A DNA stretch of 64,000 nucleotides, taken from NCBI GenBank assembly GCA_002701845.1, contig NZXG01000059.1:124001-188000 (forward strand), read 5' to 3'. Below are positions 11,625-21,385 of this stretch, piece by piece (position 1 is the stretch's first letter; the number at the start of each line of letters is the position of its first letter). Made by a program: the position numbers and the translations under genes. Below the pieces are notes generated by a model. It saw nothing but the letters and a program-made list of their open reading frames with translations. It was not told the origin of the DNA and did no database searches. This DNA comes from Pseudomonadales bacterium (GTDB lineage: Bacteria; Pseudomonadota; Gammaproteobacteria; Pseudomonadales; Ketobacteraceae).

Positions 11625-12266
11625 ATGGCCGATGATATTCAGATCAATAAACCCCGACGCAGGAACACCAAAGAAAAAATAATTGATGAGGCGGAAGCAC
11701 TGGCCGCGTTGCATGGCATCGAACATCTGAAATTGCAGGATGTGGCGGACAAGATCGGCATCAAGCTGCCTTCCGTCTACGCCCATTTTGGTGGCCGGGA
11801 GGATATTCTGGCGGCCATGGGCAGTCGTATCAGCAAGGGCCTGTCGCAATTGTATTTAGCCAAGCCCGGGGAATCCGCTCTGGAAACCCTGCATCGGGGC
11901 GCCCGGGAAATGCTGATTTTTCTGGGGGATCATCCGGCTTACTTTCGTCTGATGCTGCGGGACCAGTCTGTCCCCCTGGGCTATGATCCGTTGAATCATC
12001 GGGCCGCGGTAAATCAAAACTTCAGCCTGCCGCCGGAAATCGCCGACTTGCATCTTCGAATTCAGGGTCTGATTGATCAGTGCTGTGGGGAGAATGATCC
12101 GTTGCGGGCAGAGGACTTTACCGCCTGCATTCACGGCTTTTTATTGATGCGCCTAAGCTGGCTGCCTACCCGCAATGACGAGGCCGGCAATGTTTTTATC
12201 GATTACCAGCCCATGCAGAGCACTCTGGAAGCCATTGTTAACCGGTTGTTGAAAGCGGGCCACTGA
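11625..12266 (+). CDS. TetR family transcriptional regulator
   Basis: The 213-residue protein begins with a basic tail (KPRRRNTKEK) and a TetR helix-turn-helix recognisable in LQDVADKIGIKLPSVYAHFGG. The C-terminal part (about residues 75-210) is all-helical and should bind a ligand that I cannot name. I start at the ATG at 11625, behind a GAGG site, not at the upstream in-frame codon at 11568. It lies 113 bases after maf and converges with sppA. TetR proteins usually repress neighbours or themselves, but no operator is evident. Confidence 0.85.
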   Translation: MADDIQINKPRRRNTKEKIIDEAEALAALHGIEHLKLQDVADKIGIKLPSVYAHFGGREDILAAMGSRISKGLSQLYLAKPGESALETLHRGAREMLIFLGDHPAYFRLMLRDQSVPLGYDPLNHRAAVNQNFSLPPEIADLHLRIQGLIDQCCGENDPLRAEDFTACIHGFLLMRLSWLPTRNDEAGNVFIDYQPMQSTLEAIVNRLLKAGH

Positions 12267-12268
12267 AT

Positions 12269-12295
12269 CCGGACGGCGGTGCCCCGCCGCTCCGG
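12269..12295. terminator. GC-rich hairpin between convergent tetR and sppA
   Basis: CCGGA plus CGGCGG pairs with CCGCCG plus TCCGG around a TGCC loop, with one bulged C. It lies three bases after the tetR stop and 13 before the sppA stop. No T run follows on either strand, so efficient intrinsic termination is doubtful; it may protect mRNA ends. Confidence 0.45.
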
Positions 12296-12307
12296 TGTAT
12301 CCATTCA

Positions 12308-13312
12308 TTACTGCAGGCGTACGGCGCCAATCCCCAGCACGGCCATCACCCGATCGGCGATTGCCACTCCCAGACGTCCGGTCAACGCCTGCAGCGGCGA
12401 GGGTCGTGGAGTATAGTCGACAATTTCCTCTTCACCGATGATTTCCCGCGCCACCTGCCCCGGGCTGGCCAGACCGTCCACCAGCCCCAGCTCCAGTGCC
12501 TGGCGTCCGGACCAGAACAATCCCGAGAACAGCGCCTTATCGCCTTTGATGCGATCGCCACGGCCTTCTCTTACCGCGTCGATAAACTGCTGATGAACAT
12601 CGTCCAGAATGGTGGCAAAGAATTCTTTTTGCTTGGGGTCCAGGGGCTGAAACGGATCCAGCATGGCTTTGTTGTCACCGGAACTGAATACCCGGCGCTC
12701 CACGCCCACCTTGTCCATGGCCTCCACAAAACCGAAGCCGTCGCTGACCACCCCAATGGACCCCACCAAGCTGGCCGGGTCGGCGTAAATCTCGTCGGCG
12801 GAGGCGGAAATGTAATAGGCCCCGGAGGCTCCGATATCAGTGATCACGGCATAGACTTTTTTGTCGGGATGTACTGCTTTCAGGCGCTGCACTTCCCGAT
12901 ACACCAGGCCCGACTGCACCGGGCTGCCACCCGGGCTGTTCACCCGCAGTATCACCCCTTTGGATTGTTCCGCCTCAAACGCATCCCGCAGACCTTTCAC
13001 CAAGCGATCCGCACTGGCCTCGGAGTCATCCATGATCATGCCTTTGACATCCACCAGCGCAGTGTGTGGCGAACCGACGCTGACGCCATCGCTGCCCCAC
13101 ATACCGGGGTTGAACACCATCAGCATCACGAACAGATAGACAAAAGTGAGGGACTTGAAAAAGATGCCCCAGCGCCGGGCCTTGCGCTGCTCATCCTGAG
13201 AGGCCATCACCATTTTTTCAATCAGTTTCCACTCTTTACTGGTGCGCGGGCGATTGAAACGGCTGCGCTCGCCAGTCTGCAGATTGGGATTCGGATTCTG
13301 GTTTTCGGTCAT
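12308..13312 (-). CDS. sppA: Signal peptide peptidase SppA, short form (S49)
   Basis: This inner-membrane serine protease degrades cleaved signal peptides. The 334-residue, single-domain form has a basic cytoplasmic N-terminus, one membrane helix (about 50-68) and an S49 domain. Ser163 in DIGASGAYY is the expected nucleophile and Lys215 in GDNKAMLDP the general base, a Ser-Lys dyad as in Bacillus SppA. The NSPGGS oxyanion loop is present. It is the last gene of rluC-gph-sppA, 12 bases after gph. Confidence 0.93.
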   Translation of the reverse strand: MTENQNPNPNLQTGERSRFNRPRTSKEWKLIEKMVMASQDEQRKARRWGIFFKSLTFVYLFVMLMVFNPGMWGSDGVSVGSPHTALVDVKGMIMDDSEASADRLVKGLRDAFEAEQSKGVILRVNSPGGSPVQSGLVYREVQRLKAVHPDKKVYAVITDIGASGAYYISASADEIYADPASLVGSIGVVSDGFGFVEAMDKVGVERRVFSSGDNKAMLDPFQPLDPKQKEFFATILDDVHQQFIDAVREGRGDRIKGDKALFSGLFWSGRQALELGLVDGLASPGQVAREIIGEEEIVDYTPRPSPLQALTGRLGVAIADRVMAVLGIGAVRLQ

Positions 13313-13324
13313 CTGTGATGTTCC

Positions 13325-13981
13325 TTAAACTACTTGCTGCAACCAGGTGGCCAGCTGCTGCACGCTGTCCACGCACGTTTGGGGTCGATGTCGCTGGAGC
13401 CGAGTTATATCATGGGCACCCCAGGTGACGCCAACCGCATCCACTCCGGCCCGGCGGGCCATCTCCAGATCGAAGGTTGTGTCACCCACCATCAGCGCCT
13501 GCCGGGGCTTCATCCCATGATAGTCCAGGATCTCCAGGAGCATATCCGGTTCCGGTTTGGAGCGGGTTTCATCGGCGCAGCGGGAACTGTGAAACCAGTG
13601 CCCCACGGCATGGGCCGCAAATACCCGCTCCAGGCCCTTGCGGCTCTTGCCGGTGGCCACACTCAGCAGTTTGCCCCGCTGTCGCAGCTCGGTGAGCAGC
13701 TCAGGCACACCCTGATAAAACGGGCTGGGCGTGGTTTCCGCGGTCACGTAGTGCTGGGCGTAACGTTCCTGCATGCCCAGCAATTGCTCCGGGGCCAGGG
13801 CCGGATGCAGCTGCTGAATGGCCAGATCCAGCGCCAGACCCACCACCCCATGCACCTGTTGCTCGGTGGCGGGTTCGAGACCCAGATCCCGGGCCGCCGC
13901 CTGCATGCAATCGGCAATCCGGGACAGGGAGTCCATCAGGGTCCCGTCCCAATCGAAAACAATTAACTTGTAGTCAGACAT
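13325..13981 (-). CDS. HAD family phosphatase (Gph-like)
   Basis: A 218-residue haloacid-dehalogenase hydrolase with all four motifs: FDWDGTL with the nucleophile Asp, VATGKS, the lysine of KPEPDM, and VGDTTFDLEMA. The helical cap between motif I and II is of the phosphoglycolate phosphatase type. The ATG at 13981 overlaps the end of rluC, so the two are coupled, and the earlier ATG at 14056 lies inside rluC. The same gene follows rluC in Pseudomonas. Substrate specificity cannot be read from sequence; phosphoglycolate and pyrophosphate are candidates. Confidence 0.88.
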   Translation of the reverse strand: MSDYKLIVFDWDGTLMDSLSRIADCMQAAARDLGLEPATEQQVHGVVGLALDLAIQQLHPALAPEQLLGMQERYAQHYVTAETTPSPFYQGVPELLTELRQRGKLLSVATGKSRKGLERVFAAHAVGHWFHSSRCADETRSKPEPDMLLEILDYHGMKPRQALMVGDTTFDLEMARRAGVDAVGVTWGAHDITRLQRHRPQTCVDSVQQLATWLQQVV

Positions 13982-14930
13982 CGGCGGTCTGCAATCCTCC
14001 CAGAACCTGCGCCAACTCCCCCGGCAGGGGCGCTTCAAAGCAGCGGCGAACGCCATCTTCCGCCGCCAGCTCCAGCCGGGCCGCGTGCAGAAACAAGCGC
14101 TTCAAGCCCAGCCCCTCAAAATAGGCGGCCGGTTCCCGCGGCAGATATTTGTCGTCACCGGCAATGGGATGACCGGCATATTGAGCATGCACCCGGATCT
14201 GGTGGGTACGCCCGGTCACCGGCTCGGCTTCCACCAGGGTGGCCCGGGTGTACAACCGAACCTGGCGGAACACCGTAAGAGAGGGCTTGCCATCACTGGC
14301 CACCCGCACCACCCGCTCGCCGGAGCTGAGGTGCTGTTTGCTGAGGGGCGCCTCCACCCGGTGTTCGAGGCCGTTCCAGCGGCCCCACACCAGCGCCAGA
14401 TAGGTTTTGTGCACCCGGCCCTCCCGCAGATCCCGGTGCAGAGCCTTGAGCACACTGCGCTTCTTGGCCACCATCAGACAACCGGAGGTGTCCCGGTCCA
14501 AGCGGTGCACCAGCTCCAGAAACCGTTGCCCGGGCCGCATCTGCCGCAGCGCCTCAATCACTCCCAGGCTCAGGCCACTGCCCCCATGCACCGCCAGTCC
14601 ACTGGGCTTGTCCAACACCAGCAAGCCATCATCCTCGTACAGAATTGCGGCATTGAGGCGGGCTTTCAAGGCCTCCCCCACAAAGGGCTGGGCAGCGTCC
14701 GGCCGGGTACGGGCAGGAGGTACCCGCACCCGATCCCCAGGCCGCAGGCGGTACTCAGGCCGGCTCCGGCCTTTGTTGACCCGCACCTCGCCCTTGCGAA
14801 TCATGCGATAGACCGCGGACTTGGGTACGCCTTTCAGTTGCCCCAGCAGAAAGTTATCCAGTCGCTGGTCCTCCTGGTCCTCAGAGACGGTAACCATGGC
14901 CACGCTGGGGCGTTTTTCAGTGCTGTTCAT
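13974..14930 (-). CDS. rluC: 23S rRNA pseudouridine synthase RluC
   Basis: RluC makes pseudouridines 955, 2504 and 2580 of E. coli 23S rRNA. The 318-residue protein has an N-terminal S4 RNA-binding domain (about 20-80) and an RluA-type catalytic domain with HRLDRDTSG at 142-150, Asp145 being the catalytic residue. GRTHQIRVH and the LFLHAARL tail are also typical. It is transcribed away from rne, as in E. coli and Pseudomonas, which supports RluC over RluA or RluD. Confidence 0.94.
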   Translation of the reverse strand: MNSTEKRPSVAMVTVSEDQEDQRLDNFLLGQLKGVPKSAVYRMIRKGEVRVNKGRSRPEYRLRPGDRVRVPPARTRPDAAQPFVGEALKARLNAAILYEDDGLLVLDKPSGLAVHGGSGLSLGVIEALRQMRPGQRFLELVHRLDRDTSGCLMVAKKRSVLKALHRDLREGRVHKTYLALVWGRWNGLEHRVEAPLSKQHLSSGERVVRVASDGKPSLTVFRQVRLYTRATLVEAEPVTGRTHQIRVHAQYAGHPIAGDDKYLPREPAAYFEGLGLKRLFLHAARLELAAEDGVRRCFEAPLPGELAQVLGGLQTADV

Positions 14931-14958
14931 GAAGAATCAAAGACTTAATGCTATGTGA

Positions 14959-14987
14959 TTGATGAGGTTAATATTTCCTGCTATATT
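14959..14987 (+). promoter_or_regulatory. Likely sigma70 promoter reading towards rne
   Basis: TTGATG, a 17-base spacer and TATATT match the sigma70 consensus at four and five positions of six. Transcription from here would start near 14994 and yield an rne leader of about 920 bases unless it is processed or ends early. Confidence 0.55.
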
Positions 14988-15050
14988 GCGGGGAGCCTGA
15001 GGAAGCGGCAGGCAAGGCATAGCCAGGTACCCCGTCTGATCCGCCATCGA

Positions 15051-15079
15051 CACTGGAAACCAGGAAACACTGGAAACCA
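15051..15079. repeat. 12-bp direct repeat in the rne leader
   Basis: CACTGGAAACCA occurs at 15051-15062 and again at 15068-15079, and the core GGAAAC appears a third time between them. It lies about 60 bases after the predicted start of transcription. Its role is unknown; it could be chance. Confidence 0.5.
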
Positions 15080-15518
15080 AAAAAATGATGGTGTGTGATC
15101 CGGAGCTGATTATTCTACTCGGGATAACAGTTTTCGCCTAATTATCCTGAAAGGCCGCTGCAGCAGGCATCGGAAGATGGCGCCGCACGCAATGGAGTAA
15201 CAACCAAACGGCTTCAGCTTCCCCATTAGCCCAAGCGGAATCCACTGCCGGATCAGGCCTTGCCGTTCCGGCGGAGAGCCGCGAGCCAAAACCCAAATCG
15301 TGGCGCCAGCACCCTGGTTCCACGTTGCCGCCCGAACCCGTCACCGCCCGGAGTCAATGCACCCGTGGCCCGGTGATCAAGCAGGGGTTTGGAGCGAAGA
15401 GCGGAACGCCAGAATGCATAAAGGGCATTCGGCCGCAACGCACAGTGCTCAAGCTATGGTAATTGTTACAGTAAGTGATTAAGGCACGCTGTCGGCCCCT
15501 GGGTCTGGTCAGCGTAAG

Positions 15519-15538
15519 TGTTAAACAGGCGTTTAACA
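15519..15538. promoter_or_regulatory. Perfect 20-bp palindrome in the rne leader
   Basis: TGTTAAAC at 15519-15526 is the exact reverse complement of GTTTAACA at 15531-15538, with AGGC between. As RNA it would form an eight-pair stem with a tetraloop; as DNA it has the shape of a dimeric repressor site. There is no T run behind it, so it is not a terminator. Confidence 0.5.
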
Positions 15539-15912
15539 GCGTAGAAAAGAAACGAGATTATTTATCCGGCGGGAATAACAACGCCCGGTCAGTCCATTGC
15601 ACACAGGCATTCACACAGTGCAATCTATAACCGGACATCCCGGCTGGATAAGGCAGGCAGCCCGACCTGAATACGGCTGCGCAACCGGTGATAAGCGAAT
15701 TAACCGGTACTGAACGCGATGTGATTCATACCGGAAACAGCGCAACTGACCCCCAGTCCGAGCATGCCATGGGGTTGTCACAATAGCCTGAGATCCTGAG
15801 GGATCCGGCCGCTGATCTGTGGCATCTGACTCAGATCGGTTCGTCCCGGCTTACCGTCCATAATCCGTTTCCTTCCGCTGTGTCACGCTGCGAATGTTGG
15901 AAACAACCCCAC

Positions 15913-18900
15913 ATGAAAAGAATGTTAATCAATGCCGCGCACTCCGAAGAGCTGCGCGTCGCCCTGGTGGATGGTCAGCGTCTGTACGATCTGGACATCG
16001 AGCACCGCACCCGAGAACAGAAAAAATCCAATATCTACAAAGGTCGTATTACCCGCATAGAACCGAGTCTGGAAGCCGCCTTCGTGGACTTCGGCTCCGA
16101 ACGCCACGGCTTTCTTCCCCTCAAGGAAATCTCCCGCGAATACTTCACCAAGAGCCCCAAGGACATCCAGGGTCGTTTCACCATCAAGGATGTCATCAAG
16201 GAAGGCCAGGAGGTGATTCTCCAGGTGGGCAAGGAGGAGCGCGGCAACAAAGGCGCAGCCCTGTCCACCTTTATCAGTCTGGCGGGCCGCTATCTGGTAC
16301 TGATGCCCAACAACCCCCGGGCTGGTGGCATTTCCCGTCGCATTGACGGCGATGACCGCGCGGCCCTGCGGGATGTCATGAATGCCCTCAATATTCCCGC
16401 CGATATGGGCGTGATCATCCGCACCGCCGGCATTGGCCGCAGTGTGGAAGAACTGCAATGGGATCTGGATTATCTGCTGACCCTGTGGGAATCCATCACC
16501 GAGGCTTCCAATCAGCGCAAGGCGCCGTTTCTGATTTATCAGGAAAGCAACGTGATTATCCGCGCGGTACGGGATTATCTGCGGCAGGATATCGGTGAAG
16601 TACTGATCGATAATCCGGAGGTACACCAGGAAGCTCTGAGCTTTGTGCGCCAGGTGATGCCCCAGTATGAAAACAAGATCAAGCTCTACAGTGACAATAT
16701 CCCGCTGTTCAACCGCTATCAGATCGAATCCCAGATTGAGACTGCCTTCGAACGGGAAGTGAAACTGCCCTCCGGCGGCTCCATTGTGATTGATCCCACC
16801 GAAGCGCTGGTATCCATTGATATCAACTCCTCCCGGGCCACCAAGGGGGCGGATATTGAGGAAACCGCGCTCATGACCAATCTGGAGGCCGCGGACGAAA
16901 TCGCCCGCCAGCTGCGGCTGCGGGACATGGGCGGCCTGATCGTGGTGGACTTCATCGATATGAACGCCAACCGCAATCAGCGGGAAGTGGAAAACCGGAT
17001 GCGCGATGCCCTGGAAGTGGACCGGGCTCGCATCCAGGTGGGACGGATTTCCCGCTTCGGGCTGATGGAATTGTCCCGTCAGCGGCTGCGGCCTTCCCTG
17101 GGGGAAACCAGTGGTCATATCTGCCCCCGCTGCAACGGGGTTGGCTTTATCCGGGATCTGCACTCGCTATCCTTGAACATCATGCGGCTGATTGAGGAAG
17201 AGGCGCTGAAAGAACACAGCTCCGAAATCCATGCCAAGGTGCCGGTGAACGTGGCCACCTATCTGTTGAACGAAAAACGCGACAATATCGTCGCCATCGA
17301 AGCCCGCAACAAAGTGCGGGTGCTGGTGTTGCCCAGCCCCAACCTGGAAACCCCCCACTTTGAGGTTTCCCGCTTCCGCACCGATCAGGTGGATTCCGAA
17401 AGCCACAGCTATGAACTGGTGGAGGCGGCTGAGGAAGAGGAAGAGCTGATTACCGGTCCCGGCGAAAGCCCGATCCGCAAGCCGGAGGAAGCCGCGGTGC
17501 AGATGATTCAGCCCAACACGCCGGCACCCATGCCTATCGTGAAAAAGGATCCCAGCTTCTTCTCCCGTCTGTTCGCCTGGTTCGTTCAGCTGTTCAGCAG
17601 TAATGAATCGGAGGCCGACAGCACGGAAAACCGCAACCGCCGTTCCCCGGACCGCACTGGACAGAAATCCGGCAACCGTAACCCGCGTGGCAACAATCGT
17701 CGTCAGGGTGGTGAACAGCGGGACAACAGGAACCGCAACCGGCGGGACAATAAAGCCGATAACAAAGGCGATAAGGGTGATGGCAACGACGCCAAGGGCC
17801 GGGACAAGAGCCAGCGTGACGGCAATAAGGACAATGCCGGTAAAGAAGGCAGTAAGGATGGTGGCAAGGATAGCGGCAAGAAAGGCGAGCGCAAACCCCG
17901 CAATCGCAACCAGAAAAAGGACCAGCAGGGCAAAGCCAAATCCGGCGAGCCCCAACAGCCCAGCAAGAATGATAACCAGGAGGATCGGGACCAGCAGCAG
18001 GACTCCGGCAGTTCCCGCCGGGGCCGGCGCCGTAGCCCAAGTGATACCCGCAAGCGCCGCCAGAGCAAGGCCCAGGCTGCGGAACGGACCCAGGACGGTG
18101 GCAAGGATGATGGCACCAGCAAAGAAGGCCAGCGCCAGGATTCGGCGCCAGCCCCTGCCCAGGGTGATGTCACTGCCAAAGCGGAAGGCTCTGCCACTGG
18201 GGTGAAGGCGGAAACCGGCACTCACCCGCCTGACCCCGCCCAGGGGCCCCAGCGCGGCGCGAAGGAAGCTGACAGCAGCCCCCGTGGCGGAGCAGAAAGC
18301 AAAGGCGATTCCCGGCGCGAAACCAAGGCCGACGCCGGATCCGAGCGGGCCCAACCACCCCAGGCCGGTGCGCAAGGCGATACGGCAACTGCCCCCCAGG
18401 CGGCGTCTCAGACCCGTCAGGGGGCAGAGCCTTCAGCGGAGACACAGCCTGCAGCGGAGAAACAGCCTGCAGCGGAGAAGCGACCCTCATCCGGGGAACA
18501 GCCTCCGGCCAGGGGGCAGGGGTCCGGCGCCAGCCAGCCCGAGTCGAAACCAGACCCGGCGCAAAGAGCGTCGGCATCTGCTACTGGCCAAAAATCGGAG
18601 TCCGCGGCCAATGCCCAGGCTTCACCCGGGCACCAAGCCGGCAACCGACAGGAATCCGCGCCGGGATCCAATCGCTCAGGGCCATCCCATGGCGGGCAGA
18701 AACAGGATTCGGCCACCGTGGATTCGGCCACCGTGGATTCGGCCACCGTGGATTCGGCCGCCGTGGATTCGGCCGCCGTGGCAACGGGTTCCCGGCCGGA
18801 TAGCAAGCCGGCAGCCCCGGAAAATACCCGGGCCGAGACCCGACCCACTCCGGTGCAACAACCTTCACAACCGGATGCCCCCAAGCAGGCTCCGGCGGTG

Positions 18901-19074
18901 AAGCCGGATAAACCGGCCGCCACTGCCAGGCCGGAACCAGCCCAACCCACCGCTGACGCCGGGGACGACCAGGACGGCGGTGGTCAAAGGGCGGCGAACG
19001 ACCCCCGGGAAATCCGACGCCGGCAGCGGGAAGCCGCCAACCAGGCCTCAGGCTCCGCCAGCAACAAAAACTGA
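15913..19074 (+). CDS. rne: Ribonuclease E
   Basis: This is the endonuclease that organises the RNA degradosome and matures rRNA and tRNA. With the ATG at 15913 the key residues fall exactly at E. coli positions: metal-binding Asp303 and Asp346, and the zinc-link Cys404 and Cys407 (CPRCNG). The S1 domain covers roughly residues 36-118. From about 520 to 1053 the protein is low-complexity: an amphipathic segment ([13 protein letters not shown], a likely membrane anchor), Arg/Asn/Lys-rich RNA-binding stretches, then a Gln/Ala/Pro-rich tail with a VDSA-type repeat. The tail is the degradosome scaffold. An open frame begins 33 bases upstream, but MKRMLINA is the standard N-terminus. Confidence 0.97.
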   Translation: MKRMLINAAHSEELRVALVDGQRLYDLDIEHRTREQKKSNIYKGRITRIEPSLEAAFVDFGSERHGFLPLKEISREYFTKSPKDIQGRFTIKDVIKEGQEVILQVGKEERGNKGAALSTFISLAGRYLVLMPNNPRAGGISRRIDGDDRAALRDVMNALNIPADMGVIIRTAGIGRSVEELQWDLDYLLTLWESITEASNQRKAPFLIYQESNVIIRAVRDYLRQDIGEVLIDNPEVHQEALSFVRQVMPQYENKIKLYSDNIPLFNRYQIESQIETAFEREVKLPSGGSIVIDPTEALVSIDINSSRATKGADIEETALMTNLEAADEIARQLRLRDMGGLIVVDFIDMNANRNQREVENRMRDALEVDRARIQVGRISRFGLMELSRQRLRPSLGETSGHICPRCNGVGFIRDLHSLSLNIMRLIEEEALKEHSSEIHAKVPVNVATYLLNEKRDNIVAIEARNKVRVLVLPSPNLETPHFEVSRFRTDQVDSESHSYELVEAAEEEEELITGPGESPIRKPEEAAVQMIQPNTPAPMPIVKKDPSFFSRLFAWFVQLFSSNESEADSTENRNRRSPDRTGQKSGNRNPRGNNRRQGGEQRDNRNRNRRDNKADNKGDKGDGNDAKGRDKSQRDGNKDNAGKEGSKDGGKDSGKKGERKPRNRNQKKDQQGKAKSGEPQQPSKNDNQEDRDQQQDSGSSRRGRRRSPSDTRKRRQSKAQAAERTQDGGKDDGTSKEGQRQDSAPAPAQGDVTAKAEGSATGVKAETGTHPPDPAQGPQRGAKEADSSPRGGAESKGDSRRETKADAGSERAQPPQAGAQGDTATAPQAASQTRQGAEPSAETQPAAEKQPAAEKRPSSGEQPPARGQGSGASQPESKPDPAQRASASATGQKSESAANAQASPGHQAGNRQESAPGSNRSGPSHGGQKQDSATVDSATVDSATVDSAAVDSAAVATGSRPDSKPAAPENTRAETRPTPVQQPSQPDAPKQAPAVKPDKPAATARPEPAQPTADAGDDQDGGGQRAANDPREIRRRQREAANQASGSASNKN
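18706..18780 (+). repeat. 15-bp tandem repeat, five copies, inside the rne scaffold region
   Basis: Five consecutive units of GATTCGGCC(A/G)CCGTG encode DSATV or DSAAV pentapeptides. Three units have A and two have G at the variable position. The frame is kept by the 15-base period, so copy number could change without a frameshift. Confidence 0.9.
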
Positions 19075-19094
19075 GGGCCAACCCAGGCCCTCAG
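19066..19094 (-). terminator. Terminator after murB, overlapping the end of rne
   Basis: CTGAGGGCC (19071-19079) and GGCCCTCAG (19086-19094) form a perfect nine-pair stem with a six-base loop. On the minus strand five T follow directly (A5 at 19066-19070), making it an intrinsic terminator for the exbB-to-murB run. The stem contains the rne stop codon. It may also stop rne transcripts, though no T run follows on the plus strand. Confidence 0.82.
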
Positions 19095-19096
19095 CC

Positions 19097-20131
19097 TTAA
19101 TCCAGGCGGGAGGAGCCCCGGATAATACGGGGCTCCACTTCCAACGCCACCCCGTACGCGGCCTTCACGTCCCGTTGGATCTGCTGCGCCAGCCGCAGTA
19201 CGTCATCACTGCCATGCCCTTCATTAACCAACACCAAAGCCTGTTGCGGGTGCACCCTGGCCTGGCCCAGGCGCCGACCCTTCCAACCCAGGCGATCGAT
19301 CAGCCAGCCGGCCGCCAGTTTATAGCGACCATCCGCCTGGGCAAACGCCACCAGTTCCGGTTCCCGCTGGCGCAAACACTGATACTGAGCTGCATCCACC
19401 ACCGGGTTTTTGAAAAAGCTGCCCACATTGGGAGCCAGGGCCGGATCCGGCAGCTTTTCCTGACGGATACGAATAATCAGCTGTCGCACCTGGGATGGTG
19501 TCAGCCGCTTCAGGTCATGGCCCCAGCGTTCAGCGGTCTGGCGGATCTCACCGTATTCCAGTTGCAGATGGGGACGTTTGTGCAGCCGCAGGTCCACCGC
19601 CGTAATAATCTGGCGATCCTGTTGCTCGTGCTTGAAAATACTGTCGCGGTAGCCCAGGCGACAGTCCGCCGCACTGAACCGGTGGGGCTCAGCATCCTCA
19701 ATACCCACGGTGTGCACAGCCAGCAGGGTATCCTTTAATTCCACCCCATAAGCACCAATATTCTGAATCGGCGCGGCCCCCACCGAGCCGGGTATCCAGC
19801 TGAGGTTTTCCAGGCCAAACCAGCCCTGTCCGGTGCAGCGGGCCACCAGTTGATCCCAGTTTTCGCCCGCGCCCACGCGCAGGGAAACACCGTCACCGTC
19901 TTCCGCCAACAGCTCCAGGCCACCGATGGCATTGTGAAGAACCAGGCCGGGAACCTCGCTGGTGAGTACCAGATTACTGCCGCCACCCAGCACCAGGATG
20001 GGCGACCCGCCGAAACGCGCCAGCAGTGAGGGTATCTGGGCGGCCGCGGTCAGCCGGGCAAACCATTGCGCCCGGACCGCGACCCCCAGGGTATTGTAGG
20101 GCCGCAGCGAAACGCCGGCGGCAACGTTCAC
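19097..20131 (-). CDS. murB: UDP-N-acetylenolpyruvoylglucosamine reductase
   Basis: MurB reduces UDP-GlcNAc-enolpyruvate to UDP-MurNAc with NADPH and FAD, the second step of peptidoglycan precursor synthesis. The 344-residue type I enzyme shows LGGGSNLVL and IPGSVGAAPIQNIGAYG for FAD binding, CRLGYRDSIFK with the catalytic tyrosine region, and NVGSFFKNP with the catalytic Ser. The start is a GTG at 20131 that overlaps the stop of the upstream phosphatase gene (GTGA). It ends two bases before the terminator stem. Confidence 0.95.
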   Translation of the reverse strand: MNVAAGVSLRPYNTLGVAVRAQWFARLTAAAQIPSLLARFGGSPILVLGGGSNLVLTSEVPGLVLHNAIGGLELLAEDGDGVSLRVGAGENWDQLVARCTGQGWFGLENLSWIPGSVGAAPIQNIGAYGVELKDTLLAVHTVGIEDAEPHRFSAADCRLGYRDSIFKHEQQDRQIITAVDLRLHKRPHLQLEYGEIRQTAERWGHDLKRLTPSQVRQLIIRIRQEKLPDPALAPNVGSFFKNPVVDAAQYQCLRQREPELVAFAQADGRYKLAAGWLIDRLGWKGRRLGQARVHPQQALVLVNEGHGSDDVLRLAQQIQRDVKAAYGVALEVEPRIIRGSSRLD

Positions 20132-20598
20132 AGATCACCCTGAAGCCGTTGCAACAACCCCTCGCAGGCATCCTCCACCAGATCCAATACATGATCAAAG
20201 CCCTCGCCACCGCCATAATAGGGGTCCGGAACCTCGCGCTCGTCGGAGGAGCTGTATTTCAGAAAGAGTTCGATCTTGTGGGCATGGGGCTCCGGCGCCA
20301 GCCGCCTCAGGTCGCTGAGGTTACTGCGGTCCATGGCCAGGATGTAATCGAATTGCTTGAAATCCTCGGGACTGACCTGCCGTCCCCGCAGATCCGACAT
20401 GTCATAGCCGCGCTTGCGGGCGGCGGCCATGGCCCGGTTGTCCGGTGGCTCTCCCACATGGTAACGGGAGGTGCCGCAGGAATCCTGGGCGATGCAATGC
20501 TGCAGATCGAGCGCCCGCACTTTACCCCGAAACACTGCCTCTGCGGTGGGTGAGCGACAGATATTGCCCAGGCAAACGAAGAGAACTTTTTTCACCAT
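20128..20598 (-). CDS. Low-molecular-weight protein tyrosine phosphatase
   Basis: The 156-residue protein has the signature loop CLGNICRS with the nucleophile Cys9 and Arg15, and the general-acid Asp in DPYYGG, so it should be an active LMW-PTP. In Pseudomonas the same gene (ptpA-like) also sits between kdsB and murB. Members in polysaccharide clusters act on BY-kinases, but none is nearby, so the substrate is unknown. A GGGAGTAA site precedes the ATG. Confidence 0.93.
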   Translation of the reverse strand: MVKKVLFVCLGNICRSPTAEAVFRGKVRALDLQHCIAQDSCGTSRYHVGEPPDNRAMAAARKRGYDMSDLRGRQVSPEDFKQFDYILAMDRSNLSDLRRLAPEPHAHKIELFLKYSSSDEREVPDPYYGGGEGFDHVLDLVEDACEGLLQRLQGDL

Positions 20599-20623
20599 AG
20601 ATTACTCCCAGCCAGGCTGCCGG

Positions 20624-21385
20624 TCAGCCCCCCAGCAGGCGCCGCACCCGCTCCAGATCCGCCGGAGTATCCACTCCCGGCGGCGGCGTGACCAGCGCCT
20701 GTTGTACATGGATGCGGACGCCATGCCACATGGCGCGCAATTGCTCCAGACGCTCTGTTTGTTCCAGTGCACAAGGCCCCCAGCGCACAAAGTCATGCAG
20801 CAGCTGCACCCGGTAGCCGTAAATACCGATGTGCCGCTGCGGGATCATTTGCAGTGGCAGCGCTCCACTGCCCGGGTCGGTGAAGGTATCCCGGCTGTAG
20901 GGAATGGGGGCTCGGCTGAAGTAAAGGGCGTAGCCATTGGCATCGGCCACCACCTTTACCGCGTTGGGATCGAACAAAGTGGCCGCATCGACGATGGGTT
21001 CACTGAGAGTGGCGATACCGGCTCCCGAGCCGGCCAGATTGGCGGCCACCTGATCGATAACCTGCGGCGGGATCAAGGGTTCATCCCCCTGTACGTTCAC
21101 CACCAGAGCATCATCCGCCAGGCCCAGCCCGGCCACCACTTCCTGCAGCCGGTCGGTACCGGAATCATGGTCACTGCGGGTCATCACGGTCTCGGCACCG
21201 AACTGGCGGGCAGCCGCCTCGATGCGCTGATCGTCGGTGGCGATGATCACCCGTCGGGCCTGGCTCCTGCTGGCCTGCTCGTACACCCACTGCAACATGG
21301 GCTTGCCGGCAATGTCCTGCAGCGGCTTACCGGGCAGGCGGGTGGAGGCATATCGGGCCGGAATAATAACGGCGTATTCGGTCAT
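20624..21385 (-). CDS. kdsB: CMP-KDO synthetase
   Basis: KdsB activates KDO as CMP-KDO for attachment to lipid A. The 253-residue protein shows the nucleotidyltransferase opening [24 protein letters not shown], and HIGIYGYR near the C-terminal third, all family signatures. It follows lpxK by six bases. In Pseudomonas a small Trm112-like gene lies between these two; it is absent here. No clear ribosome site is visible, which suggests coupling with lpxK. Confidence 0.96.
   Translation of the reverse strand: MTEYAVIIPARYASTRLPGKPLQDIAGKPMLQWVYEQASRSQARRVIIATDDQRIEAAARQFGAETVMTRSDHDSGTDRLQEVVAGLGLADDALVVNVQGDEPLIPPQVIDQVAANLAGSGAGIATLSEPIVDAATLFDPNAVKVVADANGYALYFSRAPIPYSRDTFTDPGSGALPLQMIPQRHIGIYGYRVQLLHDFVRWGPCALEQTERLEQLRAMWHGVRIHVQQALVTPPPGVDTPADLERVRRLLGG

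Larger units (their letters stand above)
14931..15912 (+). other. Long non-coding region between rluC and rne: probable rne leader
   Basis: About 980 bases lie between the rluC ATG and the rne ATG. I see no credible gene in it: the short open frames on both strands have no ribosome site and low-complexity content. It contains a good promoter at 14959-14987 pointing to rne, a direct repeat at 15051-15079 and a perfect hairpin/palindrome at 15519-15538. E. coli rne has a 361-base leader through which RNase E degrades its own mRNA, so a long leader with hairpins fits autoregulation. A small RNA gene in this region cannot be excluded. Confidence 0.6.

Noticed and set aside
15925-18375. Two long open frames (about 400 codons each) on the minus strand opposite rne
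   Set aside because: They mirror the codon pattern of rne, have no ribosome site and no recognisable domain; the second is a Gly/Ala/Leu-rich artefact of the low-complexity scaffold.
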